From positions 1-45,755 of the IMG/VR virus record IMGVR_UViG_3300037357_000065: 45,755 nucleotides of DNA; one strand, 5' to 3'. The stretch is from a virus. Under the pieces are notes generated by a model. The model had not been told where the DNA came from and searched no databases. It saw only the letters and a list, made by a program, of their open reading frames with translations. Both the position numbers and the translations under genes were made by a program. Positions within the stretch are counted from its first letter, which is position 1. The number at the start of each line of letters is the position of its first letter. Of the stretch, positions 16,880 to 25,045 are shown piece after piece.

Positions 16880-18829
16880 TTAAACTCCTGCCGTAGCGTT
16901 AGCCAGCGGCGGTTTGGCGGTACTTGGGGTGAAAGCATGGCGAATCGCCAGCTTGATTGCAGTTTGCGCATCATTGGCGCCGGCCTGGGCATCCTGACGC
17001 TGTTGTAATCCTGGGGTGGGTGGGGCGCCCTGCACGTTGCCGGGCTGCCCATTCTGGGCGATGGCCGGCGCTAAGCCGGGATTCGGCTGGCCGGCAATCT
17101 GCCCTTTGCTGGGACCGGGCTGCGGACCCATCGCCATACGTTGCATGGCGGTTTGCTGCACCTGCGGCGCGAGCAATACCTCATCCATCCACTCAATTCC
17201 GGCGTCATGCGCCATCCTCACGAGGAAGGCGATGGGATCGAATGGGATGCCCATGCTTCCAAATATCTGCGCAGCCGAAGCGACGGCCGGAAGTATTTGC
17301 TGCGCGAAGGCCATGGCCTGTTGTAGTCGGGTCTTACTGTCCCTCCGTCCCATTGATTCCGGTTCAATGTTAAAAGTGAAGTCGAGGAAATCGCCCCGAC
17401 GTGCCTCCGGGGTAAGTATGACTTGCACATCCTGCATTGTCGGCGGTTGCAGGAACGGTTCACCAGTCGGCCCAAGCACAGGGCCACCGGGCACCATCTG
17501 GCGCCGGGTGAGCGGAATCTTCATCAGCGGGTCGGTGTGAAAATACCATGCGCGCTTCCGAGCCTCGCCCGCGGCCATCTGGTACACGAGGTCTTTCATG
17601 TCTTCCAGGCCTATGCTCGCATTCTGTTGCAGGACGTTCACCGCGGTCGCGCTCTTGCCTTCAATTCGCTGACCCCCAATCTGGTCGGGGTTTGCGGCCA
17701 TCTGGTTGAACCAATCCTGCAACTGCGCGAGATTGCGCTCGTTACTGTTCTGCTGGCCCCCGAAATGATAAACCTGGACACCATCGGGATCGTCAACCTT
17801 GACTGCTTCGCCATCGCCGGCATCACGAAGTTCCGTCGCATCATCAGCCGATGATGCTTTATAACCCATTATGTCTTTTTGCCGTTCCGCCTGTTCCACA
17901 ATCTTTTTGGCCATGCGATTAGCCAGGACATGAAGATCATACCAAATACCCACGGTAGGGATAGGAAGCGGGTTTCCAGGTACAGGTGGTGTAAGGGAGA
18001 GTAGCGTATATGGGCCTTCTTTGACCCCATAATAATCATCCACACGCAAATAATCATCAAACAAAACATCATCAGACCCAGGCACCGTAACGATAGCATT
18101 GGCTGATGGAACCCAGATTTCGGCAATTTCGACTTCATCTTCCAGATCGTAGTTATCTTCAACATTGATCTGTCGCATCGACAAGTCGAACGCTTGACGC
18201 TTCCGCCGTTCGTCGCTACAAATCGGGAGTCGGTTCACAAGGTCTTCATCATACAAACCCGTCTCAAGCAGAGTCCGGCGGGGCACTCGAATCTTATCGC
18301 CAATAAATGCCGCGTCCCGGAACATGTGATCTCGACAATTCGGGTCAATAACGAAGTTGTCAAAGTCTACCTTCTCAGTGTAAACGGTACCAGGGTCAAG
18401 AGATTCTTGGCCTTTATCATCGTCAAATACCGCAACGCTTCCGGATGTGGTGAGGCCAGTTTTGAGAACTCCGAGTGTGAATAAGGCGTCAACGATGACA
18501 CTCCGGTAAGTATTTCGGATGTCAATCTGCATGTCGTGGTTATCAAGGGCGAGTCCGAGAAGGTTTGCATATTCCCTCGCTTGCAGATAAGGGGTCATTA
18601 CCGTATGTTTGGGGAACGACATCACCATTGTCGGGATCAACACACGGATGGCGTTGAAGATCAGATTGATCGGGGCCGTACCTACCTCGCCCTCAGTCTT
18701 ATCATAATACGAACCGCAATACTCCTGGATGAAATGAACCCGCGCGGCCCGGAAGGCGTCCAGGCGTTTGAACCCGCGCTGCACGGTAAGTTGGAATTTC
18801 CGTGGACTGATTTCATCCGTGTAGCTCAT
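16880..18829 (-). CDS. Portal protein
   Basis: A 649-residue protein, the usual size for podovirus portals, with GGAGGG before the ATG. The typical order is visible: N-terminal helix RAARVHFIQEYCG, PINLIFNAIRVLIPTMVMSFPKHTV, VDFDNFVIDPNCRDHMFRDAAFIGDKI (wing), GIWYDLHVLANRMAKKIVEQAERQKDIMGYK (stem helix), RIEGKSATAVNVLQQNAS, and a C-terminal Gln/Gly/Pro-rich barrel (QPGPSKGQIAGQPNPG). It forms the dodecameric ring through which DNA enters and leaves the capsid. The start overlaps the preceding stop by one base (TAATG). Confidence 0.88.
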   Translation of the reverse strand: MSYTDEISPRKFQLTVQRGFKRLDAFRAARVHFIQEYCGSYYDKTEGEVGTAPINLIFNAIRVLIPTMVMSFPKHTVMTPYLQAREYANLLGLALDNHDMQIDIRNTYRSVIVDALFTLGVLKTGLTTSGSVAVFDDDKGQESLDPGTVYTEKVDFDNFVIDPNCRDHMFRDAAFIGDKIRVPRRTLLETGLYDEDLVNRLPICSDERRKRQAFDLSMRQINVEDNYDLEDEVEIAEIWVPSANAIVTVPGSDDVLFDDYLRVDDYYGVKEGPYTLLSLTPPVPGNPLPIPTVGIWYDLHVLANRMAKKIVEQAERQKDIMGYKASSADDATELRDAGDGEAVKVDDPDGVQVYHFGGQQNSNERNLAQLQDWFNQMAANPDQIGGQRIEGKSATAVNVLQQNASIGLEDMKDLVYQMAAGEARKRAWYFHTDPLMKIPLTRRQMVPGGPVLGPTGEPFLQPPTMQDVQVILTPEARRGDFLDFTFNIEPESMGRRDSKTRLQQAMAFAQQILPAVASAAQIFGSMGIPFDPIAFLVRMAHDAGIEWMDEVLLAPQVQQTAMQRMAMGPQPGPSKGQIAGQPNPGLAPAIAQNGQPGNVQGAPPTPGLQQRQDAQAGANDAQTAIKLAIRHAFTPSTAKPPLANATAGV

Positions 18830-20295
18830 TACAGCGTCCCTCCATAGATGACGCTATATGTGCCGGCGGTAAGCGCCGTGAATTGGAAAGTGATCGAGTA
18901 CATTGGCCCCGGCAGCGTGAAGAAGAATTGTGTCGCCACGTTCGCTGGAGCAATAAATGGGAACGGTAGGCCGCAGGGTAACGCCTGAGCCGCGGATGTT
19001 CCGTCTGTGGCACCGAGTATCTCGCAACTAATTGCCGATCCAGACGGCGCGGTAATCGTCACGCTACCTTTTAAGTCGATGCTAGTAACAGTGATGACGC
19101 TAGAAAGAGTCGGCGAAGTTGTTACGCCGGTTACGGTTTGATTAAAAGTTTGACCCACAGTTACTCCGGTAGTTATCTGAACGCCTTCACTAGTCCACGA
19201 ATTAAAATAAGTATCGGTGACGTAGACCCGATACCAATATTTTGTATTCTGCGCCAATCCCGAATCAGCATAAGTAGTTACTGTGCTTCCTGTTCCCACA
19301 TTCGCATACGTTCCCGGCGAGCCGCTCACATCGGGTGCGCGTTGGAATTGGTAAGTATATGGTCCCACACCTTGCGTTTGGGTCGTCGTACTGGCAAATG
19401 CTCCACTCCCAGTAATATCGGACATTGTGACGGGCTGCACATTGCCGATCTGACTCGTAGAACTTACTTGATATCCAGTATCATTGGTAAGGGATACCGT
19501 CGTCCCCGTAGCGCCACTCGTTATCTCACAACTCTGAATCTGTAGATTTGGGGTGTTACTGATCGTTATTCCGGTTCCAGTCGTAACCGTGACGACATCT
19601 CTGATAACTTGCGCGCTAACCGAATTTGGTAAATCAATACTTATTCCGGTTTGAGTGCCCGCAGAAATAGTAAGATTATCGCATTCAAAATCAAGCGCCC
19701 CTGATCCACTGTAGGTTACTGCTGGACCGTTTAAACCCGATCCGATGGAAAAAGCATATGTTCCCGAATCGCCCCTTGTAGTCCCATACCCAAAGATATT
19801 GGTTACGGTTGTAAGAGCCACTACTCCGCCAGATACATTTGCAGTGCTGGTAGTTGTGGTCTCGTGGCCAGAACAATACAAACTGTTAGACTGCCAAAGG
19901 GCTGCCAATGCGGCCGCCTGCCCAAGTGTCGCTAGTGGGCCACCAAGAAAACCCGTACTGACGGTGCCGGTTCCCGCAGAACGATCCAATGTCCATGTAT
20001 TAGCCACGGTGCTAACGGACATTATTTCATAACGGCCGACAGTCAATCCAGTTCCCGCTACGATGTTTATAATATTGCCCGCATCACCAGTAACAACCGT
20101 ATATCCCGTAAGGGTGGCCGTCGTCCCGGAAATTACACAGGTGTTACCACCGCCAGCGAGATTGGAAGGGTATCCATACGTCCCATAAGTTCTATCCACC
20201 CCGCCGCTGATCGTCGAATCAAAACCTCCACCGTTCTCGTCGTATTGAAATCCGTTTTGATTGACTTCGATTACTGTGTTGTAATTAATAGCCAT
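18829..20295 (-). CDS. Beta-helix protein with fibronectin type III-like domain
   Basis: A 488-residue protein sitting between large terminase and portal genes, an unusual place for a fibre-like gene. Residues about 40-290 are Gly/Thr/Ser-rich with repeated short strands (for example LDFECDNLTISAGTQTGI, then LQIQSCEITSGATGT), as in right-handed beta helices. Residues about 305-380 (QFQRAPDVSGSPGTYANV, DSGLAQNTKYWYRVYVTD) look like a fibronectin type III domain. The C-terminal 100 residues are another beta domain. It is likely a capsid or tail appendage protein. Both ends overlap neighbours by one base (TAATG), so it is translated with terminase and portal. Confidence 0.7.
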   Translation of the reverse strand: MAINYNTVIEVNQNGFQYDENGGGFDSTISGGVDRTYGTYGYPSNLAGGGNTCVISGTTATLTGYTVVTGDAGNIINIVAGTGLTVGRYEIMSVSTVANTWTLDRSAGTGTVSTGFLGGPLATLGQAAALAALWQSNSLYCSGHETTTTSTANVSGGVVALTTVTNIFGYGTTRGDSGTYAFSIGSGLNGPAVTYSGSGALDFECDNLTISAGTQTGISIDLPNSVSAQVIRDVVTVTTGTGITISNTPNLQIQSCEITSGATGTTVSLTNDTGYQVSSTSQIGNVQPVTMSDITGSGAFASTTTQTQGVGPYTYQFQRAPDVSGSPGTYANVGTGSTVTTYADSGLAQNTKYWYRVYVTDTYFNSWTSEGVQITTGVTVGQTFNQTVTGVTTSPTLSSVITVTSIDLKGSVTITAPSGSAISCEILGATDGTSAAQALPCGLPFPFIAPANVATQFFFTLPGPMYSITFQFTALTAGTYSVIYGGTL

Positions 20296-22235
20296 TATGC
20301 GCTCTGCAATTCTGCAAAGTTAAACCGCTTCGGATACCGGGCGCCGCCCTCTTGCGTTTCTAACTTTCGACGCTTTTTCCATTCAGCCAATCGGTGCCCA
20401 AAGGATCGTTGCGGGATAACCCGTTCCATGTCTCGCCACTTGGGCATTTCACTGAGGGCCAACACGGCAAGCATGTCGGCAATAACGCGATCTCCATGAG
20501 TCTTACGGGCGCTGGCGCTTTCGGCGACAAGTTCAGCCGGCCCGATTCCGCCGTCATCATATCGGATGTAGGTGAGCGCTTCGTCCAGGGCTGCGGCACT
20601 TCGGTTAATGTATTTGCCGTGGGCATAAGCTCGGCGTAACAGTCCAAGGGCCGTGGCCTTGGCTTCGGTATCCGACCGCCATCCATAGCGTTTGCCAGAC
20701 TTCTCAGACAATGTGCCGCTTTGCCGACGAAAATAAACATAAGGATATTTATACGTTCGACAAAGCTGCCGCCCAAAGTCCATGCCCGGATCACCATTGT
20801 TCTCCCAGATGATAAGAGGGCGCCGGTTACGTCCCCCGACCCATATCGCGGCAGCGCATGTGATGCGCGCCAATTCATACGGCGGGGTGTTCGCATCCGC
20901 AAATTCTGCAATTTTCTCTCGTGTCTCATTGCATGTCACATTGATAATGGAGTTACTTGCGCCCTGACCCTTGCTGATATCAATCGACAAGGTATACGAA
21001 TAACACTGATCCGGCCGGCCCTTAATCAAATGCGTCCAGATCGACCACGGCCCTGTGGCGAAGTTCAGGGATAATTTCAAAATACTTCTACGAGAGATCG
21101 CCTCCACGACATCCTCGTCGGATAGCCGGGATCGGAACTTAATTGTAGCGTGTCTACGAGGCGGCTTACTGAATAAGCGTTTGTGCTGCTCAAGGATGTG
21201 AGCTTCAAAGAATGTATCTCCTGAACCGATGTGATCCATGTCGAGTTCGGTGGCAACTTCTTTGGGGGTGCTGGTTGCACAGTACTGATCGTACCAGGGA
21301 CTTCGGATGTGCCACGCACCGTTTTCATCTTGCACGACATATCGGCCGGCTCCTTTCTCTGGATGTTCCCACCAGGGCATAACGAATACCGGGATTGACC
21401 CGCTCATCCGCCATTTGCTATATGCCGTGCCGGCGCCCCAGGGGGTTGAGGATACGAGTCGGCATGCTGTCACGTCCTTCGTGGACTGCTTGATCGCCTC
21501 CGCTTCCTTGACCTTGGCGAATTCATCTAAGTAGATCGAAGTGCGGCGATCTGATGAGCCGGCAGTTGCGTTCGCTGATTCCGCATCTATTCGGGTCTTC
21601 GTATCCAAGTTGACAATATGCAACTTCTTTCGCAACAGTCTTGGAAGCATCCATGAAGGTAGCCGAGACAGAATATAATCTATTTTTCCAAAGAGCGTAC
21701 CCGGATCGCTCAGCGTCCCAAAGGGGTAATTTTTTGGTAATCCGTCGAGCGAATCGCATGCATCCTCCTTGCGAGAGATCATCAGATGACTCTCGTACTG
21801 TCGGAACAAAAGTCGATGAGTATAGACCGCTATGTGCATCCATGTTACTCCCATGTCACGGGACTTGTCGGTCAATAGCGAATCGCCCTCATCAATGCAG
21901 CGTTCAATGTCCAGGATTCCCACGTCCTGCCGCGGCCATGTCACGAAGGGCAGATGCTTCGCGTCGGATTGTTTAACCTTGCCACCCTCGCCGGCCTCGA
22001 AAACCCGGAGAGTGAAAACGAAGGTGTTGATCCAAAACAAAATGGATTGGCTGCACGCGGTATAAAGATCGCGCTGCACGTCCTGATCCTGTTCCGCAGC
22101 TTGCAAAAGTCGAATGCGGTACGCAAGATTTCGCTCCGGTACCTTGGGCACACGCAAGCCGGTAATGGGGCATTCCCACATGTCGGGTAACACAATGGGA
22201 GTTAGGACGGGTTTCTCGGCAAAGGCGTTAGCCAT
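20295..22235 (-). CDS. terL: Terminase large subunit
   Basis: A 646-residue packaging motor from the ATG at 22233-22235 (a TTG three codons earlier is possible). ATPase domain: Walker A-like LLTDKSRDMGVTW at residues 110-122, and Walker B SIYLDEFAK with Asp217-Glu218. Nuclease domain: SIDISKG with Asp409, IIWENNGD with Glu458, and GDRVIADMLA with Asp562/Asp567, consistent with the acidic RNase H-like triad. The enzyme pumps DNA into the prohead through the portal and cuts concatemers. It overlaps the upstream small gene by 8 bases, and its stop overlaps the next ATG. The KSRDMG version of Walker A is common in phage terminases. Confidence 0.92.
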   Translation of the reverse strand: MANAFAEKPVLTPIVLPDMWECPITGLRVPKVPERNLAYRIRLLQAAEQDQDVQRDLYTACSQSILFWINTFVFTLRVFEAGEGGKVKQSDAKHLPFVTWPRQDVGILDIERCIDEGDSLLTDKSRDMGVTWMHIAVYTHRLLFRQYESHLMISRKEDACDSLDGLPKNYPFGTLSDPGTLFGKIDYILSRLPSWMLPRLLRKKLHIVNLDTKTRIDAESANATAGSSDRRTSIYLDEFAKVKEAEAIKQSTKDVTACRLVSSTPWGAGTAYSKWRMSGSIPVFVMPWWEHPEKGAGRYVVQDENGAWHIRSPWYDQYCATSTPKEVATELDMDHIGSGDTFFEAHILEQHKRLFSKPPRRHATIKFRSRLSDEDVVEAISRRSILKLSLNFATGPWSIWTHLIKGRPDQCYSYTLSIDISKGQGASNSIINVTCNETREKIAEFADANTPPYELARITCAAAIWVGGRNRRPLIIWENNGDPGMDFGRQLCRTYKYPYVYFRRQSGTLSEKSGKRYGWRSDTEAKATALGLLRRAYAHGKYINRSAAALDEALTYIRYDDGGIGPAELVAESASARKTHGDRVIADMLAVLALSEMPKWRDMERVIPQRSFGHRLAEWKKRRKLETQEGGARYPKRFNFAELQSA

Positions 22236-22413
22236 GAATTCCAACTTGCACTAATGCGGACAATGGCCGGTGTACCGGGGACATCCTGGGCATGGCGCGA
22301 ACGGCCGCGGCCAGCTTAACTTCTCCCGTAGCCCGGCGCCGGAGAAAGTCTTCGGTCTTGCCGGCTTGAATCACATCAAGCGGAAGTTGATTTTTCCAAT
22401 CACTCAGATTCAT
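22228..22413 (-). CDS. Small hypothetical protein before large terminase
   Basis: A 61-residue protein; the ATG at 22411-22413 has GGGAG 8 bases upstream. It reads MNLSDWKNQLPLDVIQAGKTED then LRRRATGEVKLAAAVRAMPRM, a basic helical protein of unknown function. It overlaps the start of the terminase gene by 8 bases and the end of the preceding gene by 14, indicating translational coupling. A packaging accessory role is possible but unsupported by motif. Confidence 0.55.
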   Translation of the reverse strand: MNLSDWKNQLPLDVIQAGKTEDFLRRRATGEVKLAAAVRAMPRMSPVHRPLSALVQVGIHG

Positions 22414-22642
22414 TGAATAACTCCCGTGTTCGAGTGATGGCGCGATCCTTGAGAACTTCAATAAGCCCTATCTGATGGGTCAAAGAGCCGGTACGAAAAT
22501 ATTTAGTAACAGGCTCGCCTACTGTGCCTTTGGGTATAAAGCCGACAACCAATGTATGGCACCGATTGCTTAACTCGTACAATAACCCTTCCGTCGATGC
22601 CAGGGTCAAATCTTCGCTGGATTCCATATCTTCATAACTCAT
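22400..22642 (-). CDS. Small conserved phage protein of unknown function
   Basis: An 80-residue protein, ATG at 22640-22642 with AGAGG upstream. The sequence pattern (LLYELSNRCHTLVVGFIPKG, then GSLTHQIGLIEVLKDRAI) resembles a recurrent small phage protein that precedes terminase genes. It has a buried beta-strand segment TLVVGFI followed by a helix. It overlaps the upstream zinc-ribbon gene by 11 bases. Function is unknown. Confidence 0.6.
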   Translation of the reverse strand: MSYEDMESSEDLTLASTEGLLYELSNRCHTLVVGFIPKGTVGEPVTKYFRTGSLTHQIGLIEVLKDRAITRTRELFNESE

Positions 22643-22961
22643 GATTCGCCTCTTTAACTGCCGATGCATGACGTTGGCCGCAGGACTGACAGACTATGAC
22701 CTCACGGAAATCATGCACACACCAGCATTCGGCGTGACAATGTTCACAATCCCAGGACTCAATTACCAGAGGACCGTTCACTCCCGTCGCGTCGATTATC
22801 GCATCCAGCACCGGCCCCAGCGCCAGGATCTTATTTGGTGACTCCAACGACGGCAGGCTCCGATCGTGACTTGCGCGGCGGCGGCCCTTGCGCCACACGC
22901 GCAGCAGCATTGGTAATAGCAACGAAAGACTCACGAACCCGATCAGTAGCCGTAATTGCAT
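22632..22961 (-). CDS. Membrane-anchored zinc ribbon protein nested over the upstream gene
   Basis: A 109-residue protein. Its ATG (22959-22961) has GAGGAG 8 bases upstream, inside the coding sequence of the upstream gene, which it overlaps by 131 bases in another frame. Residues 3-22 (LRLLIGFVSLSLLLPMLLRV) form one membrane-spanning helix followed by basic residues RKGRRR, predicting a C-terminus in the cytoplasm. The C-terminal domain has CEHCHAECWC and CQSCGQRH, enough Cys/His for a zinc ribbon. Membrane tethering of a zinc ribbon might place a phage factor at the envelope; function is unknown. If the overlap is not used, this would be a spurious frame, but the strong Shine-Dalgarno and ordered features argue for a real gene. 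Confidence 0.6.
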   Translation of the reverse strand: MQLRLLIGFVSLSLLLPMLLRVWRKGRRRASHDRSLPSLESPNKILALGPVLDAIIDATGVNGPLVIESWDCEHCHAECWCVHDFREVIVCQSCGQRHASAVKEANHEL

Positions 22962-23256
22962 CGGTCTTCTCCTCGCCGGACGTAGGAGCCGGCTTACCTT
23001 CAATCCGGTCGTAAAGAAAGGTCTGCGCCCAAGGGGCCGGCGCATGGGGAATCTTGATCGCGTTCCCGTGGTCATCCAATGACTTCTCAATGTAGCCGAG
23101 CGCCTGATCCCAGATGAGTTGCGCCAGCACGTCGGCACGAGTCAGGGCATTGCCTTCATCGTCGCAACTGATGGCCTGCACGGCGAGTTCACGCAGCGCC
23201 GCGGTGAGCCGGGCGCGACCTGGGGCACGAGGTTGGGATACGCTGGTGGCGGGCAT
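22831..23256 (-). CDS. Probable terminase small subunit
   Basis: A 141-residue protein two small genes upstream of the large terminase. The segment ALTRADVLAQLIWDQALGYIE and WAQTFLYDRIEGKPAP resembles small-terminase or DUF5681-type phage proteins, in which a helical N-terminal part precedes an (L/I)xDRxxGKP motif. Small terminases recognise the packaging site and stimulate the large subunit. The ATG overlaps the upstream stop by one base (TAATG). The last third overlaps the zinc-ribbon gene. The call rests on pattern and position. Confidence 0.55.
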   Translation of the reverse strand: MPATSVSQPRAPGRARLTAALRELAVQAISCDDEGNALTRADVLAQLIWDQALGYIEKSLDDHGNAIKIPHAPAPWAQTFLYDRIEGKPAPTSGEEKTDAITATDRVRESFVAITNAAARVAQGPPPRKSRSEPAVVGVTK

Positions 23257-23384
23257 TAGAATTTAACCTTTGGGGCGACGTACTTGACGAACAACGACTT
23301 GACCTCGTACACCGTATAGGCGCCGAGGGTCAAACCGATGCCGAGGACATAGGCGGCGAACAACGCGGAAAATAGATCGGGCAT
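23256..23384 (-). CDS. 42-residue membrane protein
   Basis: A 42-residue protein with a perfect AGGAGG Shine-Dalgarno 4 bases before the ATG (23382-23384). Residues 4-26 (LFSALFAAYVLGIGLTLGAY) form one transmembrane helix; the short C-terminus is basic (KYVAPKVKF). Its size suggests a regulator or partner of a membrane process; holin or superinfection functions are possible but unproven. It overlaps the next gene by one base. Confidence 0.6.
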   Translation of the reverse strand: MPDLFSALFAAYVLGIGLTLGAYTVYEVKSLFVKYVAPKVKF

Positions 23385-23397
23385 GATGCCTCCTGTA

Positions 23398-23844
23398 TTA
23401 GTAAAACGCGCGACTGGGCGCGCACTGCCACGACTTCTGACCCTGGTAATCCTGGGCAACAATCCGGCCGGTGCCCTGCAATCCGTAACTGAATGTGCTG
23501 GGGCCGCTGGTTAGCAGGGACGGTGTAATACCGACCGGAAGGGACTTGCCCTCCTTGCCGGATACATCCAGTGACTCCACGCCATTGATACCGCCGAGCG
23601 TGCCAATAGTCGTGGCCTGGGTTGCAGACGTGGCGCCAGCGGCGACGTTCAGTACATAGAGCAAATTGCTCGTATCGTCATTAGTGGCGAGCGTCAACTC
23701 GTCGATGATGAGGCGCTCGTAGGACTGCAGCGTGCGAAGTAACCCATTGGCATCATAGATGCCCACGGCCACGCTGGTGACATTGGCCACGGCGCCTTGA
23801 TAGGAAAGGTTAACTGTCTCGCCTTGTGTTGGAACGCTGTGCAT
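23398..23844 (-). CDS. Hypothetical first gene of late operon
   Basis: A 148-residue protein with GAAGG before its ATG. It reads as beta-rich with Thr/Ser/Gly (VNLSYQGAVANVTSVAVGIYDANGLL near the N-terminus) and no catalytic residues visible. It is the first gene after the minus-strand promoter (23995-24023) and a leader hairpin (23876-23908), so it would be the earliest made late protein. The pattern suits a minor structural protein; the family is not recognised. Confidence 0.65.
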   Translation of the reverse strand: MHSVPTQGETVNLSYQGAVANVTSVAVGIYDANGLLRTLQSYERLIIDELTLATNDDTSNLLYVLNVAAGATSATQATTIGTLGGINGVESLDVSGKEGKSLPVGITPSLLTSGPSTFSYGLQGTGRIVAQDYQGQKSWQCAPSRAFY

Positions 23845-23875
23845 GCGGGTCTGCCTTCATTCGCTAAATTAAATA

Positions 23876-23908
23876 GGGGCCGATACCATGTATGGCTGTA
23901 TCGGCCCC
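23876..23908 (-). promoter_or_regulatory. Leader hairpin of the late operon
   Basis: Perfect 11-bp arms (ggggccgatac / gtatcggcccc) with an 11-nt loop lie between the late promoter and the first gene; on the minus strand they are followed by TATTTAATTT. It could be an attenuator regulated by antitermination, or a 5' stabilising hairpin. Confidence 0.6.
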
Positions 23909-23994
23909 CAAGGTTTGCATCATGGGTAGGTCTCCGTTGATGCCCCCAGGTGAGACTACCACACTGGGTTGAAGTGCCTGTATGGCACCTATAT

Positions 23995-24023
23995 AGTGTA
24001 CCACACAAATGCCCCAATGGCAA
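23995..24023 (-). promoter_or_regulatory. Divergent late-operon promoter
   Basis: On the minus strand TTGCCA (24023-24018), 17-bp spacer, TACACT (24000-23995). A palindrome ctttaca-gtt-tgtaaag (24024-24040) abuts the -35 box and uses the same CTTTACA core as the iterons of the adjacent origin-like region, so a replication or regulatory protein could block or activate late transcription here. Confidence 0.65.
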
Positions 24024-24115
24024 CTTTACAGTTTGTAAAGATCAATATTTTTATTTGGTGGCGGGTGACTATCAACCTCCTCCCAGGTGGCGGGTGGCAG
24101 GGCCAAACGTCATAC

Positions 24116-24188
24116 CCGGCATAAACCCTACAACCGGCATAAACCCTACAACCGTCACAGGCGTTACAATCGTCACAGGCGTTACAAT
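24116..24188. repeat. Tandem 18-bp iterons
   Basis: Two copies of ccggcataaaccctacaa (24116-24133, 24134-24151) are followed by two copies of cgtcacaggcgttacaat (24153-24170, 24171-24188). Both units end in (C/T)TACAA, placing the same short box at one-and-three-quarter helical-turn intervals, as in iterons bound cooperatively by initiators. Confidence 0.85.
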
Positions 24189-24246
24189 CGTATCCTCCTA
24201 GGTGGCGGTCCGATAACCCGACGGTCCGATAACCCGGCGGACGACG

Positions 24247-24309
24247 GGCCGATCGGCGGGCAGTTGCTTGTCGGCGAATAGGGATGGGTCGCTTTGCCGC
24301 CGATCGGCC
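24247..24309. repeat. Inverted repeat in origin-like region
   Basis: Perfect 13-bp arms ggccgatcggcgg (24247-24259) and ccgccgatcggcc (24297-24309) with a 37-bp spacer; each arm also contains the palindrome ccgatcgg. It could extrude as a cruciform or bind a dimeric regulator. Confidence 0.8.
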
Positions 24310-24703
24310 GCCTTTACAAGTAGTCAAGATGTCGGCGAATAGGGTTGCTCTGAATCGGCCGCCTTTACAGGGATTGGCTGGGTTGTAAAGGCGTGTTAGG
24401 GTAAAGTACGTGGTTTTTACGCAACCTTTACAAGGACCTTTACAGGGGGTGGCTGTACCCTAACCCAGCCGTTGGATAGGTACCCTTATTATCAGCGTAA
24501 TATCCTTGTAAAGGTCCTCCTCTCTTTCTTACTTTCAACGTTCAAAGAGAAGAAATATATAGTATTAAACAGCCTTTACTAGGAGAGAAAGAGTAGACGG
24601 TATTTATTACTATCTATTTTTGTAACACAGAGAGAGACTTGAACTCGCCCCGTAACGCCTTTACAGCGGTATCAAGCGAATAATCGGGATGTATATTTCC
24701 GCT

Positions 24704-24732
24704 TTGACCGAATCGGGAATAGATGGTACATT
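24704..24732 (+). promoter_or_regulatory. Early promoter P1
   Basis: TTGACC (24704-24709), 17-bp spacer, TACATT (24727-24732). The spacer and flanks (GAATAGATGGTA) are shared with the promoter at 25535-25563. It is the first clear promoter after the origin-like region. Confidence 0.75.
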
Positions 24733-24777
24733 GTCGGTACTCCCCCATCGGCCAACCGGATAGCAGGTTGGAGGACG

Positions 24778-24790
24778 CCGGGAAACCGGC
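24778..24790 (+). promoter_or_regulatory. Leader stem-loop L1 before start
   Basis: GCCGG-AAA-CCGGC forms a 5-bp stem with a 3-nt loop, followed directly by GGAAGGA (Shine-Dalgarno) and the ATG at 24804. Same architecture as 25577-25589 and 27940-27952, with compensating base changes in the stem. Confidence 0.6.
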
Positions 24791-24803
24791 GGAAGGAAAT
24801 CAA

Positions 24804-24989
24804 ATGACGCGGCAACAAGCCCTTTCAATCGTCCGCGACCACTCCGAAGATGATGCCGAACTCCCCGAAGATATCGAGGAACTCTACATAGCGGTGTTTG
24901 GGATGCGCCGTCCTGAATACGACGACCTACAAACGGCTTGGAGCGAACTTTGTGCCCAGGCCGATCCATCGTCGGTTGGGCACTGGTAG
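24804..24989 (+). CDS. Small acidic early protein
   Basis: A 61-residue acidic protein starting MTRQQALSIVRDHSEDDAEL, with GGAAGGA before the ATG. It has two short helices and a cluster of Asp/Glu (EDDAELPEDIEEL). It is the first early gene, has its own promoter and leader hairpin, and is followed by a strong terminator (25004-25045), so it is a stand-alone transcript. Acidic first-made phage proteins are often host-takeover factors; that is inference and the family is not recognised. Confidence 0.65.
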   Translation: MTRQQALSIVRDHSEDDAELPEDIEELYIAVFGMRRPEYDDLQTAWSELCAQADPSSVGHW

Positions 24990-25003
24990 GTAACGATATA
25001 CTT

Positions 25004-25045
25004 GGCTCACCAAACGATTTCCATAAGTCGTTTGGTGAGCCTTTT
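25004..25045 (+). terminator. Strong intrinsic terminator
   Basis: Perfect 14-bp stem (ggctcaccaaacga / tcgtttggtgagcc), 10-nt loop, followed by TTTTCT. It ends the transcript of the small acidic early gene. Confidence 0.9.

Larger units (their letters stand above)
24024..24670. promoter_or_regulatory. Probable replication origin and divergent control region
   Basis: This intergenic stretch separates minus-strand late genes from plus-strand early genes. It contains four tandem 18-bp iterons (24116-24188), a 16-bp tandem pair (24206-24237), 13-bp inverted arms at 24247-24259 and 24297-24309, repeated GTCGGCGAATAGGG (24270 and 24331), and at least nine CCTTTACA-type boxes on both strands (for example 24311, 24361, reverse 24384, 24425, 24437, reverse 24507, 24572, 24658). 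An AT-rich, purine-skewed block (24480-24620) follows and could unwind. No gene with convincing start signals is seen. Origin function is inferred from structure. Confidence 0.65.

Noticed and set aside
24116-24237. CRISPR array
   Set aside because: Repeats are directly adjacent with no unique spacers, so they are iterons and not CRISPR units.
23950-24327. Open frames on both strands across the iterons (reading as GINPTT/TGVTIV repeats or CNACD/CRVYAG repeats)
   Set aside because: They arise from tandem 18-bp DNA repeats, have no good ribosome-binding site and cover the promoter; the DNA reads better as a regulatory/origin region.
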